Part shown: positions 24,201 to 35,800 of the stretch, piece by piece
Numbering within the stretch: the first letter of the stretch is position 1
How the letters are laid out: the number at the start of each line of letters is the position of its first letter
Source of the DNA: Tigriopus japonicus
Taxonomy: Eukaryota > Arthropoda > Copepoda > Harpacticoida > Harpacticidae
Length of the DNA stretch: 64,000 nt
Reading direction: 5' to 3'
Assembly: GCA_010645155.1 (NCBI GenBank)
Contig: CM021316.1
Span: 5,228,954-5,292,953 of the forward strand
Program-made: the position numbers and the translations under genes
Notes under the pieces: model-generated
Told to the model about the DNA's origin: nothing
The model's input: the letters and a program-made list of their open reading frames with translations, nothing else
The model's database searches: none

Positions 24201-26486
24201 TCCAGCTTGAATTTGACAGTCCTGAAGAGACTCAATCAATGCTGGTTACAATAGTTCTTCCCGTTGTCATTGGAACGAAATTGCAGCCACCACCTCTGAG
24301 GCCTAAAGATCGTACTACCCCTATCTGATGTTTGATGCGCGCTTAATGGCGGATGCGCCTCTCGTGGCCAGACAATTTCTGTTCCAGAGAATGGTTCCAT
24401 TAACTCCTATTGTTCGTGTATACGGCAAAAGTACTAGTAAATGGAAGGGCTCAAATAAAATGAGAATTCTAACCATTTTAAAGGATGTGGGAAATACATG
24501 AAACAACCGCCCAAAGAAAACTAACTATCATCTATTGTTTTCCATTGCAAAAGGGAATGTAGAACAGAATACATATATTGACTATTGCCACTAACAAATC
24601 ATCATAACGAAATGTTTTCGGGCACATTGAGGCTTGTGTGTACTTAATGACTTACTCGTAGACGTATGGTCCAATTTCCTCTAGTTTCGGCTTAGACCCC
24701 GAGAGGAAATCCTCGACATTGGTCATGTTGAAGAAATAGAGCTTGAGTTGAGGCTTGATTGGCGGACTGAGCCAAGCCTGAGTGACTTCGGAATCCTCCC
24801 GAAGGGGAATTTTCTAGAACAAAATAAAGGAACATTCCGACATTTCAGCAAACGCAAGTAACATCAAAAGCAAAGAAAGCTTTAACACAAATGACTGTGC
24901 CCCTCTCGTTCCATAAGAAAATAGAAATAACACTGCCTTGAGAGCTTCATTAAACTACTTAAAAATAGGCAAGGCAATAAAAAGAGGATACGCTAGTGTA
25001 CTAGTTGATTAGCATTCAAGACCTAAGTAATACAAGATCAATTTCAGGGATCCAATCAGTGCCCTCAATCATAGAAATCATGAATTTTTGTTTTCTACGA
25101 GCGAACTTAAGCTATGCTATTTACTATAGTTTGTTGTAGTTTTTTTGGCTTGCAGATTCTGTAAGGGCCAATCAAAGCTTGAACTGGATGATCCAAGCTC
25201 AACTCATAGGCCCTTACGAAATCCTTGAGCTGAACAAAATGGACTAAACAAGATAGTATTTTTGACTAATTATGGCACAAACTTCGATCCTAAATCTATT
25301 TTTTTTGAGCAAAAGTCTCGAATGACACCTTTCCTAATGCCTCAGAATTTCGTGAAAAAATTCCTTGCATTAACATGATCAGTAGGCCTCGGAAAAAAAA
25401 GTTTTTTAAGTGAAATTAAGTTTTCACTTTTTTGGGCGTTTTTTTTGAGAAAAAAATTTTTTTGGTCATTTTTCGGATTTTCACTTTTTTTGGCCATTTT
25501 TAGGCCAAGAATGGATAATAAAATCAAATTTCATTTCTATTTTTTTACTTTCGGGAAATTATGAAGGCCTGATATGAGGATTTTTTTTTCTTTGCCACAA
25601 AAGTCAATTGTTAAGGGTGTTTTACACGTCACTTTTTTTACTTTTTTTTCACTTTTTTTGACGTTTTCAAACTTTTTTTAGGGAAAAATGGACAACTTAA
25701 AATTAATTATTTTGGCACTTTTCATCACTTTTTTTTCCGAGGCCTAATGATCAGGAAAACCTATCGGTTCGCTTGTTGGAGAAGACACTCTTAAAACCAG
25801 ATTTTCGACCTTTTGCATTCACTCCCCCATCAAACTGATTTTCGGCTTGGCTGATTTTTCAGATTAGAAATATTCGCCCTTTATAACTGAATAGCTGAAT
25901 TGAATGATCTTGGCTGGATCAAGTCGATATCTAATCCTTAACTTAATTCTTAACATACACAACAGAACAAAATCTCTTTCAACTACCTCTTTTAGAATGC
26001 CTCCCAAGCCCAACGGACCCTAGCACCTTCGAGGTTTTCCCAAATTATCTCGTGACGATGAAAAACAAAGCCTAAGTTGTTTAAGTTTGGCCTTTGAGCT
26101 AACTGTACATATACTGTATGTGGGCTTCAAACGTTCACTTTAATTTTCTTCCACGACAGGCTCGCTGTAGCACTGCTTGGAAGTTAATCCCGGTAATCTG
26201 TAAGATCTATCCCGGTTAATCCGTTCAATTAGAGGAACAAGTACCGGGAAACCAGTTGCAAATCGTCGAACAACGACTTCCTTTAGTATGCTTTCGTAGG
26301 CCTATCCATCGTCGTAGGATTATCTATTCTTCATGAAGAACGCCTCCGTGAAGTGAAATCAGTGTTGGATTAACTCTGACGTTTCTTTAATTACCGTTTT
26401 GATTATCCCATTGACAAGGTCACGGAAGTGGAACAAGACCAGAATTCCACCAATGATGAAAAATATTCCCAAACAGAGCAGGAAAC
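15293..26486 (-). CDS. CD36/SCARB-family scavenger receptor, first exon not found
   Basis: Exons with matching phases are 26486-26395, 24813-24656, 23844-23700, 22644-22435, 22332-22196, 19706-19572, 17230-17068, 16310-16230, 16148-15940 and 15527-15293, about 521 residues, near full length for the family. The first encodes TM1 (CLGIFFIIGGILVLFHF); then come AWLSPPIKPQLKLYFFNMTN, EIGPYVYDE, TLPNVPMI, VSVKDVVWGYDHPL, GFFVGKNAT, RGTDGSTFHPD, DLCQSL, NPKNQCFC with its Cys cluster, LSWPHF, and TM2 (YPLLLVLGSVLLILVALYLL) before a short cytoplasmic tail. CD36-family proteins have two membrane anchors with a large extracellular or lumenal lipid-binding domain, and handle lipoproteins, carotenoids or apoptotic cells. 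The TM1 exon begins at an AG acceptor in phase 1, so a short upstream exon with the start codon is missing from this model. Confidence 0.9.
19221..19306 (+). repeat. tRNA-like sequence, possible SINE head
   Basis: It contains a perfect RNA polymerase III box B (GGTTCGAATCC at 19286-19296), preceded by TAGTGGCTGCGCG near where box A would sit. A TCCCCA/TGGGGA pairing flanks the T-arm region. I cannot fold a complete cloverleaf, so it is more likely a tRNA-derived repeat than a working tRNA gene. It is in a scavenger-receptor intron. Confidence 0.4.
20597..20633. repeat. (GATG)n microsatellite
   Basis: About nine uninterrupted GATG units, located in a scavenger-receptor intron. Confidence 0.95.
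21539..22112. mobile_element. hAT-type non-autonomous element, imperfect duplication
   Basis: The 558-bp core 21547-22104 starts TAGGGTCGGGAA and its reverse complement starts TAGGGCCCGGAA. Flanks are GTAATGAA (21539-21546) and GTAACAAA (22105-22112), an 8-bp duplication with two differences that suggests an older insertion. The interior is A/T-rich with repeated AAATATTTT-like words and no transposase frame. It sits in a scavenger-receptor intron. Confidence 0.6.
25161..25217. repeat. Nested palindrome (hairpin)
   Basis: GTAAGGGCC at 25161-25169 pairs with GGCCCTTAC at 25209-25217, and inside it AGCTTG pairs with CAAGCT. The function is unknown. It lies in the scavenger-receptor intron about 170 bp from a hAT-type element. 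Confidence 0.7.
25375..25754. mobile_element. hAT-type MITE with perfect 8-bp duplication and 20-bp inverted repeats
   Basis: ATGATCAG is at 25375-25382 and again at 25747-25754. The 364-bp element 25383-25746 begins TAGGCCTCGGAAAAAAAAGT, and the reverse complement of its right end is identical over those 20 bases. The interior is made of CACTTTTTT and GGCC-like repeats without coding capacity. The undamaged duplication and repeats suggest a recent insertion. It is in the intron after the TM1 exon of the scavenger receptor. Confidence 0.85.
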
Positions 26487-27252
26487 CTGGAATGGAGAGA
26501 AATAGCATATTTCAGCGACAAATGTGTGACTTTAAACGGGTAATGAAAGGGGGAGCAAACAAGAGTTCTTTGTCAATCAACCCTAAGTCAACAACATTTT
26601 CTGACCGAGCTCACACCGGATGTTAAAGGTTGAGAAATTAGTGAGCGCCAGGAAATGTTATCATGCAATCTACTCTGCTCGTTTACATTTGACTAACGCT
26701 CCAAATATTCCACAACAAGCGAGAGACGAGCTCGATCGAATTTCTTACTCGATCACTCTGTCGTTTCGAAAAGGCTCTCCTTCCCCCCTGTTCAAATATG
26801 ACCAAAAGGAAGTAAGTGTAAGCTCAGGTTTCTGAACTTTTGAATATAGCATCTTGTTTCACAAAAATCGTAGACAAGGTTGAAAGATTGAATGGGGAAG
26901 GGGAAGAAAAAATTAAGAAATATGCTAATTTCGTCTTTTTGGTTTTTCCACGCCCTTGTTTCCTTGCATTTTTATGAGAGCACTAAGCTAATTTTAGAAG
27001 CTTCTCGAAGGAGTCATACACGGACCAAAAACACGTTTTTTTGAATATTTTTTTTGCTTGTGTGAGTGCAGATTAAAACTAATTTTATTTTAACCCCCTT
27101 CCTCATTTATCTCGTTAATCTTATTATTTCTTATAGTTCCTTATTCAATTACTTTTATTGTCATTTCCTGTTTAGTGTTGCTCAGTCGAATTCTTTAGAT
27201 AAATTTTAGGAATAGTTTAACATCAATAGTCCAATAAAATCTGATTGACTAA

Positions 27253-27500
27253 TTTTTTTTTTTTGGATTGTTGGTGCTAGGGTTGGAGGGTTGAGCCTCA
27301 CCCGGCCAGCGAAGCCAGCCATCACATCGTCCAAATCATTTCTGATAGGCAATTTCAAGTCCGGTATCAGAATGGTTCTCCATTTGTGGGTGGGGATTAA
27401 CGTCTAAAAGTTTCCTTGAGAAAGGTCGGGGAGGAGAATCGAACCTGGGACCTCTCTCACTAATGGAAACTGCGCTAACCACGACACCACATCTCCTCCC
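27253..27500 (-). mobile_element. tRNA-derived SINE
   Basis: Read on the minus strand from 27500, the element has a tRNA-like head (GGGAGGAGATGTGG..., a box-A-like TGGTGTCGTGG, then box B GGTTCGATTCT near 27445-27435), a non-tRNA body of about 170 bp, and a terminal run of 12 A (the T run at 27253-27264). Translated, the head gives RRCGVVVSAV...RGPRFDS, a motif I know as a frequent annotation artefact of tRNA-derived SINEs in invertebrate genomes. No clear target duplication was found. Confidence 0.7.
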
Positions 27501-27851
27501 GTAAGTTGATGAATGAATGAAGGCAAAATCAGATTTCCAAACTTCCTTCGACATTTCCTGTCATTGGGCCTCCCGGATTTGATAAGAGAAATTCATTTGA
27601 CAGTAATTTGTATGTGTCAAGGTAGATTAAATAATTGAGCAGGGATTGGAGATCCGAAAGCCCTTGAGAGTCTGACTTCGAAAAAGTTAATGCCACTGAT
27701 GCTGATCTGGTTAACTTTGTACGAGATTTGTCACACCCTTGAATGAGCTCATAAAAATCTAATTTGTCATTCTGCCATCTCATGGGTAGAACTTCAAGAA
27801 GGGATTTGTCTCTTGCACATCCTGAATTGTCCAAACATTTCTTCTCAAACA

Positions 27852-29124
27852 TACAGAGTGGGGCAGAAGTATCCGGACAAAACTTTGAACATAATTACAA
27901 TTTTTAGCCAATTGTGTATTTAACAAAAAAAGTTTGGACAACAATTAAGAACATTTTTTTCAATATGGTTACCGTTGGCCTTAATGACGGCGTCCAAGCG
28001 GCCGACAAAGGCCGAGCAGGCTTTGGCGACCTCGGCCGTGGAGAAGGAGGCCATGTTCCGCTTCACCGACGACTTCAGAGACGCCAGGCTGTTGTGGGGC
28101 ATCTTGTTGACCTTCCTCCTCAGCTCGGACCACAACTAGAAGTTGCATGGGTTGAGGTCAGGGCTGTTTAAAGGCCACTCGTCTTTCTTGACCACCACGT
28201 CAAATTTGCTGTTCAAAAAGTTCATGGAAACATTGGACACATGACACGGAGCAGAGTCCTGGATCCACATGAATTTGGTTCCTGGTGGGTACGAAGTTGC
28301 CAGCCAGGGCATCACGACCTTCCTTAGAAGCTCCACGTACCCGGCGGCGTTGAGCTTGAATTTGGGAGGGAAGACATGGGCTGGCATCACCTTCCTGTCG
28401 CTGCTGATGAGGCCAAAGACCATAATCTTGGCAGGATTCTTTGTCTTCATGATGGGAGGCACAACGGTTCTGTTCTCGGCAAGCCATTGGTTGTTCTGGG
28501 GGTTGCACGCGCCATCCACCGTGAAGATTGACTCATCTGAGAAAAGTCTGACCGTCCTCGGATTGACCTTGCAGATTCTGCGCAACTTCTTGCCCCTCTC
28601 AAGCCTGGTGGCCTTCATCTTCTCGGTAAGAAGGTGGTGTCTGCCTCTGACGTAGGAGGTCAAGTTCAGGTCCTCCTTGACGGCCCTGGCCACAGTCCTC
28701 TTGCTCACGGACCGCCTGGCTGCATGGGCCGATATGGACACAGCTGGGTTGGCCTCGATGGACCTCCTCAGGCCCGCCAAGAACCTGGGGGTCCGCTTTT
28801 TTGCCCTGTGTGGGCCGCAGGGGGCGTGGCCTGTCCCCCGGCCAGACTGCAGCCTCTTCACGACCTCGTAAACGGTGGCCCTGGGGTACTTGGTTGACTT
28901 GATGATGGCTCTGGCGTCGTTGCCGGCCGAGAGCAATTCAGCAATCACTTTACGCTTTTGTTCCTGGGGCTTCATATTTCCGGATTTAAACAAAAAAAAA
29001 TTAACAAACATTCAAAACCGGTTTTTGGTCAAACCAGAAAAACGCGGGAAATAAAAATACTCCTCTTGCTTCAGGAGATATACGTCATCCAAGTTTTGTC
29101 TGGATACTTCTGACCCTCCCCGTA
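27852..29124 (-). mobile_element. Near-complete maT-type (DD37D group) mariner element
   Basis: The 1269-bp element 27854-29122 is flanked by TA dinucleotides at 27852-27853 and 29123-29124. Terminal inverted repeats match at 27 of 32 positions and share the core CAGAAGTATCC. It encodes one transposase frame on the minus strand. Its base composition is visibly more GC-rich than the AT-rich flanks, which fits a fairly recent arrival from another lineage or family burst, but that is inference. Confidence 0.9.
27920..28975 (-). pseudogene. maT mariner transposase, inactivated (DD37N plus amber stop)
   Basis: From ATG at 28975 (MKPQEQKRK) to the stop at 27920 there are 352 codons, with one internal TAG at 28138-28136 and no frameshift. 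The N-terminus has helix-turn-helix DNA-binding motifs (AIIKSTKYPRATVYEVVKRL and SVSKRTVARAVKEDL). The catalytic domain has D in FSDESIFTVD and D in WIQDSAPCH. Thirty-seven residues after the second D, where maT enzymes have the third catalytic D of SPDLNPxD, this copy has N (SPDLNPCN, codon AAC, one G-to-A change from GAC). The TAG comes two codons later. Mariner transposases cut and paste DNA through this metal-binding triad, so this copy should be catalytically dead even if the stop were read through. Confidence 0.9.
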
Positions 29125-29236
29125 CAAGCCGAACAAACAAAGGCATTTTCCATTTGTGAAACTTTTTTCCTAACAACAAAATGGAAATTTCTTGTTTTTG
29201 GGTGGCACCGCCGATGGTCAAGCACGTTTTAATCAT

Positions 29237-32200
29237 TTGTTAGAAGATAAAACACGAATAAAAAATAACAAAATCCGAATCGAAATAGAACACTGAAAAA
29301 GGAACACTTTGATTTCGAAAATAAAAAAAAAACAGCAATGTTGCAAATGCAAGAATTTCGAAAGGTAAAAAAAGAGACGCCATTGTTCCAAATAGTTCAA
29401 TTTATTGTTCCAAAGCACAATGCAAATATATTGGCTACAAAGAAGCAGATCTAAATAAGTATGAACAAATAAAAAATTTGTAAACCAGAATAGCAATAAT
29501 AATATGTTTTGAAATACTTTAAAGCAAATGTATGCGGTTTTCCCCGGAATTATACACAGCATAATGTTACTGACAAATTGAACGTTACTCCCAAAATGAG
29601 GATATAAAATTCGAGCAAAGAAAAGCTTTGAATGCCTCTGATTGTTTTTTTTGCTTAATATGTTTTAATGCTCAACTTATGCGTAAAAACAGAAATGCGA
29701 TGTACTTTCTTGAATTTCAAGTACCATCAAATCTCAACCTCAAAGGAGTTCATTCATTCTCAGGTCACCAAATAAAAAACTCTAATGAACAAGCATTCCT
29801 TTGAGAACCAAATCTGAAGGCAAAACGTGTACAATCATAAATAAAAGAGAAACAAATCGCCAATATAATTCGGGGAAAGGCCACGGAGCGTCTTCAGAGA
29901 GCTTAAAGCTCACCATCAAAATACCCTCGTACTTTACAATGCTTTTTTATCAGTCAATCAGTTGTTTTAATAAAAAGCTCTATTCATTGAATACAGTATA
30001 AACCAAAAACTCTTCATTTAGTCATCTTGCTTTGCAAAACGGGTGTTCAAGGGTGCATTTTAGTTTCTTTCGTTCGACACTATTAAAATGTTCTAGTGTT
30101 GAACTCTTGCAACTGGAAAGCTTTGAGAACTACGACGGCGAGCTTTTAACCCAGACGAGGACAAAAGAGAACCTTCTCAAGGCTGTTGGTTGGCACCAAT
30201 CGCAGAACTTTTCATTTAATTGCTCAAAGGTGAAAGTAGATGTACTTCTTCAGGGTGCACTAAGTCCACCAAATCGATTCTCTCTCATTCTATGTGTGAA
30301 ATGATTTTTCTCCGCTTCATGTGAACTTTTGCTAGGAAAGAATCATTATCAGGAAAATTGCGAACTCTGAACAAGAAATATCTTACCAACATTGTCACCA
30401 TAATAATGATGAGAAAAGGTTGAATCGAAACCTGATTGTCAAAACTTTGAAAAGGATTTGATAAACTTTTCTTGCTATTCATTGTTTTAAAATAGCACAA
30501 AATAAAATGTTATTACCTAAAACGCACTTAAACTGCGATTTCTGGAAATATTTTTTAAATCAATAAACAATCGTTGAGCTAGCTGTGTTCAATTGTGAAT
30601 TTGTTAGATTCTTTTGAGGTTTAAAAAGTTATATTTGAATTGAATACGGACAATCGACAAATTGCAAGAATGAAAACGAATCCTTCGAACATAGTTTTTT
30701 TTTATCTTTAACTTTTTTATTCAACTAAGTTTGCTTTAAACATATGATGTTTATCTTTCCCAAAAGAGCGGTGTTGAATGTGTTTTAAATAACTTTTTGT
30801 GGATTTTTGGGTCTAAAAAGGCATCATGGGGTTGTCATTCAAACTCACAAATGCCATTTGAACCTAAGCGAATAGTCAGGAGGCTACAAGGTGAAGGAAA
30901 GGTAGTTTTCAATAACTTGAAACATATTTGATTACGTTCCATATGTGATGGCATCCATTTCAAGTCTTAATACACGACAGTATCTCCATTTCATAAACTA
31001 GCGAGGCGAATTTTGCAAGTCTATCAATTGCATTGGAATGACCCTCTTTTTATTCCTAGGTAACCAGACTCGCAAGTAAATATGTAACGATGACTAGGAT
31101 TCCTCGAAAAATAATCAATTCTTGGGTAATTTGAAGCACAACATGAGAAACATAAAGCACGGCTCCTTTTTTTTCATCACAAAAAAACAACAAATTTGCA
31201 CCCAAAGTTGATTTTAACCATTTTGAGCAATTTTAAAAAGATATAAACTGATTCATTCTGATGTATATTATTAGTGCCACTATTCTTTTTTCAGTCTCTA
31301 TAATTGCTGAAACTATTTGTTTAGTCACCTAATTACGGACAGAATAAAAACAAGAGCGCACATGAAATCGATTCAATTTCAAAAGAACTTTGAAACTGGC
31401 TTTTCACTCCTTTAACGTGAGTTTGGTCTTTTGGGTAAAATGGCTGAACAAAATCAACCTTAACACCTTTGTTGCTACTTCAATATGTTGACTAAATTTT
31501 AGCCAAACAATGACAATGAAATTAGAGTGTTCCACATGAAATTGGATCGAACTGAATGTTCGACTCAACTGAATGTTTCTTGTTTTCCTCAACTTTAGGA
31601 AAATCCTGACCAAATATTTCAATGGCATCAATTTTCATGATACATATTTTAAGCAATAAACCGACGTTTTCACATTCAAGAACAATGATTTCGGTTACTT
31701 CACAGGGTTGTGAGTCATGAAAATTGAAGCGTTAATAAGGTCGTCTGATCTTGAAGGATCAAACAAAGGAATGGGTGAAAAATTCAACATCGCGGTTTTT
31801 GGATTCAAGTAACCAAGATTGCAGTACTCTTCTACATTCTAAAATGTGTGGTGGTTAATGGAAGGGCTCAGGTTGCCCATTTTGATCGTCACACACATTT
31901 GCATTGCCACGACTGCTCAACTCAAACTTGTTTTATGGCACCACACCAAAACCAACATGCACGTATTACCTAATGCCACAAAAGGCTGGACAACACGAAG
32001 TTGCTTTGTATTTCAAGATGGTTATTATTTGGCATTTTTGTTGACTAAATTGGTGTCAACGAGAGACAAGTTCGATAAAGAAAATCTGGTATAAAATCAC
32101 GATGGTAATAGCGAGTCTCTTATCAAACATACTAAACTTTTTTGCCCATTTGACAACCTACCATTTTAAGCTGGTTGTCTCTGCTTACTCAAGGACTCAC

Positions 32201-34756
32201 AAGTCCTAAGGTTACACTCAAAAACCATCTGATACCTGTACGTTGTTTCATAACAACACCAAATGGTCTTATATCAATTCTGAATAGCCATTTGTTAGCA
32301 TCCACCTCAGTGAGTTTGGGGAATCGAATGTCCGTTCATCGAAGCAGATTAATGAACACTATCTTCGTTGTACGCTCATTGTTTGTTACTAAAATTGCTT
32401 GAAAGATCTCTTCTTAGAAATGACATGCATCCTTGTGATACGTTAATTCATCAATTTGGATTGTGCTTATGAGACCCTTCCCGTCAACCGACAATGACCG
32501 AGTTTTTCATAACTTTGAACCAAGACGACAATTTAGAAAATGAACACGCACATACACAAGTTGCTTGACTTCCACTGATATAAATTGTTCCTTCAATTTG
32601 TTCAAAGTTAAATTCTGTTGAAAAAGTGAGCACTATCATACCATTGAGGAAACTTTAGTTACGTGATATCTCAAACTGTGATTGCTAGATGCGTGTTGGG
32701 GAAATGGTTAGTACTACAGTGGTGTGTCTCAAATATTGTTGTTGCTTCTCGAAGTAATTGAAATAAAGCATGCAAATACAATCGAGAGGCAAAGGCAACA
32801 ACTGTGACCAGATGACTGGAAAAGACAACATTGAGTTGAAAGACACCCGTTACAATTGAGTCCCATTTACATTTTGAAATAAGGAAGCACCTTATTAAGT
32901 CACAAATAAACGGCGATTCTACAATGCAATCATTTTGGACTGTCTTCTGTCATCGTTGAAGTGCTGTCCAGAAAGTATTCTGATGTTTCAACAAAAAATA
33001 CGACGTCCTTGAACCAATTTCTTTTTGTGTGGACGGAAATGAAGATTATCTTTAGATTCACGTTCATATCTTTAGTAAATCAAAGTCATTTTCCTGACGA
33101 CGACGTATCTGCATCCCTTTGTATCATCTTGATTCTTGAACATGCAACAAAGAGTTTTAATAGAATTTTAACAGATTGTTATAAATGTAACAAAAATGTC
33201 AAGAATTACTTGAATAAGCAACTATTAAATGCCTGGAATGGAATGTAGAAGTCTTACAAAGGAAGGAATTGCACAAGGTCAATGTGAATGGCACCTCTTG
33301 GTTCTTCTGATCAAACGTCAGCTACGAAGTGGACAGAGTACGTTGAGTATGTATTGTGTTGTAGGTACGAACAGTAGTAGTAGTACGGTCCGGCAAGTCG
33401 CAAACACACCAACACATACTACATACACTCATAAGAGGGTCCAGCAGTTAAGGCTTGAATGGTTCAGCACATATCATGAAATCATCTTTCAAAACGTATG
33501 ATTTTCTAGTACATTGTCATTGGCTATTTTGCTTCACCACGTCATGGAACATGTACTGTCGAAAAGGACCCAGGGTCATCATTTCTATTGTAGTTGTGGC
33601 TCAAACTGATCACTTTTGGTAGCAGCACAAAAACTGAAATTGCAGTCCAAGCTCTCAGTATGAAACGGATAATGGTTCGATCTTTGGTTGGAAATGGTGC
33701 TACAAAACGAGGGTTTTACGTAGTAGCATCAATGCTGATGGGATTCGATACAAGAGAAAGTTGCCATTTTCCAAGAAATTACCAATAGTTCGATGGAACT
33801 TGTTACAGCCGTGGGATTGAAAGTCTAGCACGTAATTTTGTTTTAAGCATTGCAGCTAAATGCCAAGGAAGATGTGGCAAATGTGCTTGCGAATTGCTAC
33901 AAGTCGGCCAATGCTTGGATTTATGTTGCTCATCATAAGAAATATCAAGTTTGTTTACTACGGGCCTGTGGGGTCGAGGAGCATCGAATGTTACGGTTTA
34001 ATCCAGTTATGTTGAAGCTCCATCCAAAACTTGAAATACAATTTCATCCGACAAAGAACGAGTGATGCATTCCAATCACAAAGCAGGTCAAGGAAGTGGT
34101 TCAATGTTGAATTATGCAATTTTATGAAACTATAACATTATAAATATTCACCTGTGAGGACCACTTTGGGCTTGCACGTTCGGTGTTTAGACGGAGATGG
34201 AGCATCCAAATCATTGTGGGGTTTGACAAAGTTCATTTTCAATCTCACTGAAGCCGTTTACGTCAATATGACAATGCCCGTGAACAACACAGATATTTGT
34301 GTGACGTCTCTCAAAGATGCACTTGAGGTACTCTTGGGCACTACCGCATGAAATTGTGGGGTGAATTTGGCACTAAAAGCGAGAGACATGCACGATCTTG
34401 GGAACAGATCTTCCGGTCATCACTCAAGCACTTGACAGAAAAACAAGTTCCAGCTCATTTTAAACTGGAACACACGTGAATCGGAACTTTTTTTTTCTTT
34501 TTCTGCGTCGAGTCACAAATTTCCAAAAGTCTTCCACATGTAGGGCACTGACATCTTTTCTCTTTTTGTTTCTCTTCTGATTCGCACGATGGATGGTTGA
34601 AGAGTTGGACGATGGTTGGTTGGTTGATGTCTCTGGAAGCGTTCGTTCTCGTCACTAGAAAATTAGGATGATGAGGAGAAGGCGACAAGTTGGGATCACT
34701 TTAATCCTTCAGCTGGCGAGATGAACCATCGATCTGGCTGGTCATATCACTTGAAC
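29237..34756. other. AT-rich region with no assignable gene
   Basis: The first 2.5 kb is AT-rich noise. Between 31846 and 34351 there is a series of short plus-strand frames (31846-32094, 33229-33501, 33594-33788, 33850-34065 and 34154-34351). Some are flanked by AG/GT dinucleotides and some have protein-like composition, for example a hydrophobic leader at 31846 and N-x-T sites at 34154. None joins to another in phase in a way I could defend, and none resembles a family I know. I do not call a gene. Confidence 0.3.
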
Positions 34757-35275
34757 AAGTAGCACTCAGTCACACCACCTCCAGGATCATCCCATCCACA
34801 TCAGAAGGTTTGTCCGTACAATTCTCAAGAAGACTGTTCTGTTGGATCTCACCGGCAGCTCTTTGGACGGAAAACAATCTCCCTCGTCGTACTAGCGGCC
34901 CTGATCGCTCTGTCCGTCCATCCATCCATCCACTTAGCTGGCATGCCTGCAGTAGTACTTCTTCGGTCTCAACACTCTAGTTTCGGGCGAGAGCGGGCTA
35001 ATTTTTTTCTGGCCCGCGGTTCAGTTTATGTTGTTCCACAGACGCTTTCGAAGTGCAAAGTGTACTCGTTGCTACCGAGACAGAACGAAAGAGGACTGAA
35101 TAGCTTGACGACCAAAAGCAAGCTGATGTGCGCAAAGGGTCGATATCAGACGGCTAGATGGATAAATTCAGGGAGGGAGGTCAGTGAGGGTGCCTTTAGT
35201 CTGGATTTTTCGGGCCAATCGAACTCGGTATTTTCACCCCCGAGACTTTTGTCATTGAACATTTATGCTGTGTAG
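34757..35275 (+). other. Unassigned plus-strand open frame with a hydrophobic segment
   Basis: The frame is open for about 170 codons from an upstream TAG to a stop at 35275. The first ATG is at 34943. Before it comes TISLVVLAALIALSV, which looks like a signal or membrane segment but has no upstream ATG in frame. It would need an upstream exon to be coding. No homology is recognised, and it lies beyond the 3' end of Frl. Confidence 0.25.
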
Positions 35276-35800
35276 GTCCTCAAAACCCGACACAAATATG
35301 ATGATTTTAGCTGCCAGCCTGAATGATTTTTCGGAACAAAATGTTTCAATAATTGTGAATATATTTTTGAATAATATATTTTAATGCGTAAACGGATCAT
35401 ATTTGTGGAGATATAAAAAAGAACTGATTGAAAATAGAGAGAGGCGATAGAAAGGGGTGTGTGTGGTGTGCGTGTTCAAAGTTGAAACTCTCCATCCATA
35501 TATCCATGTATCGTAGCAAGATTTCTAAATGCATTTGCCAACGAGAAATTTGACTGCCCCATTGCCGCACTTTAGGTGGGTGGTTGGTTTCAGAACCTTC
35601 TCCATCATGTGGTGAATTGGAACCGAATTGAGATCCCAGCCTTTGGTTGGTTGCGTGTTTGTTTTGATCTTCCAAGGAGCAAGAGGAAGGGAAAAGTGTT
35701 TTTTTTGTATCACAAATGCAATTGCCTTTCCAAAGACAATGAAAGGAACGAGAACATTTCGGTGTGCGACAGTCCCTAGCACCTCGCCTCTGTCTCGCTC

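Larger units (their letters stand above)
27529..29236 (-). pseudogene. Open reading frame interrupted by the maT element
   Basis: On the minus strand a frame is open from just after a TAA near 29234 to the TA at 29124-29123. Removing the element and one TA copy, the same frame continues from 27852 to a stop near 27529, about 140 codons together. Across the junction it reads FVCSACMFEKKC, with several spaced Cys. I recognise no family. It may be an old gene, an older transposon or chance. The maT insertion breaks it. Confidence 0.35.

Noticed and set aside
28269..28897. Plus-strand frames opposite the maT transposase
   Set aside because: They are antisense shadows of a GC-rich coding frame.
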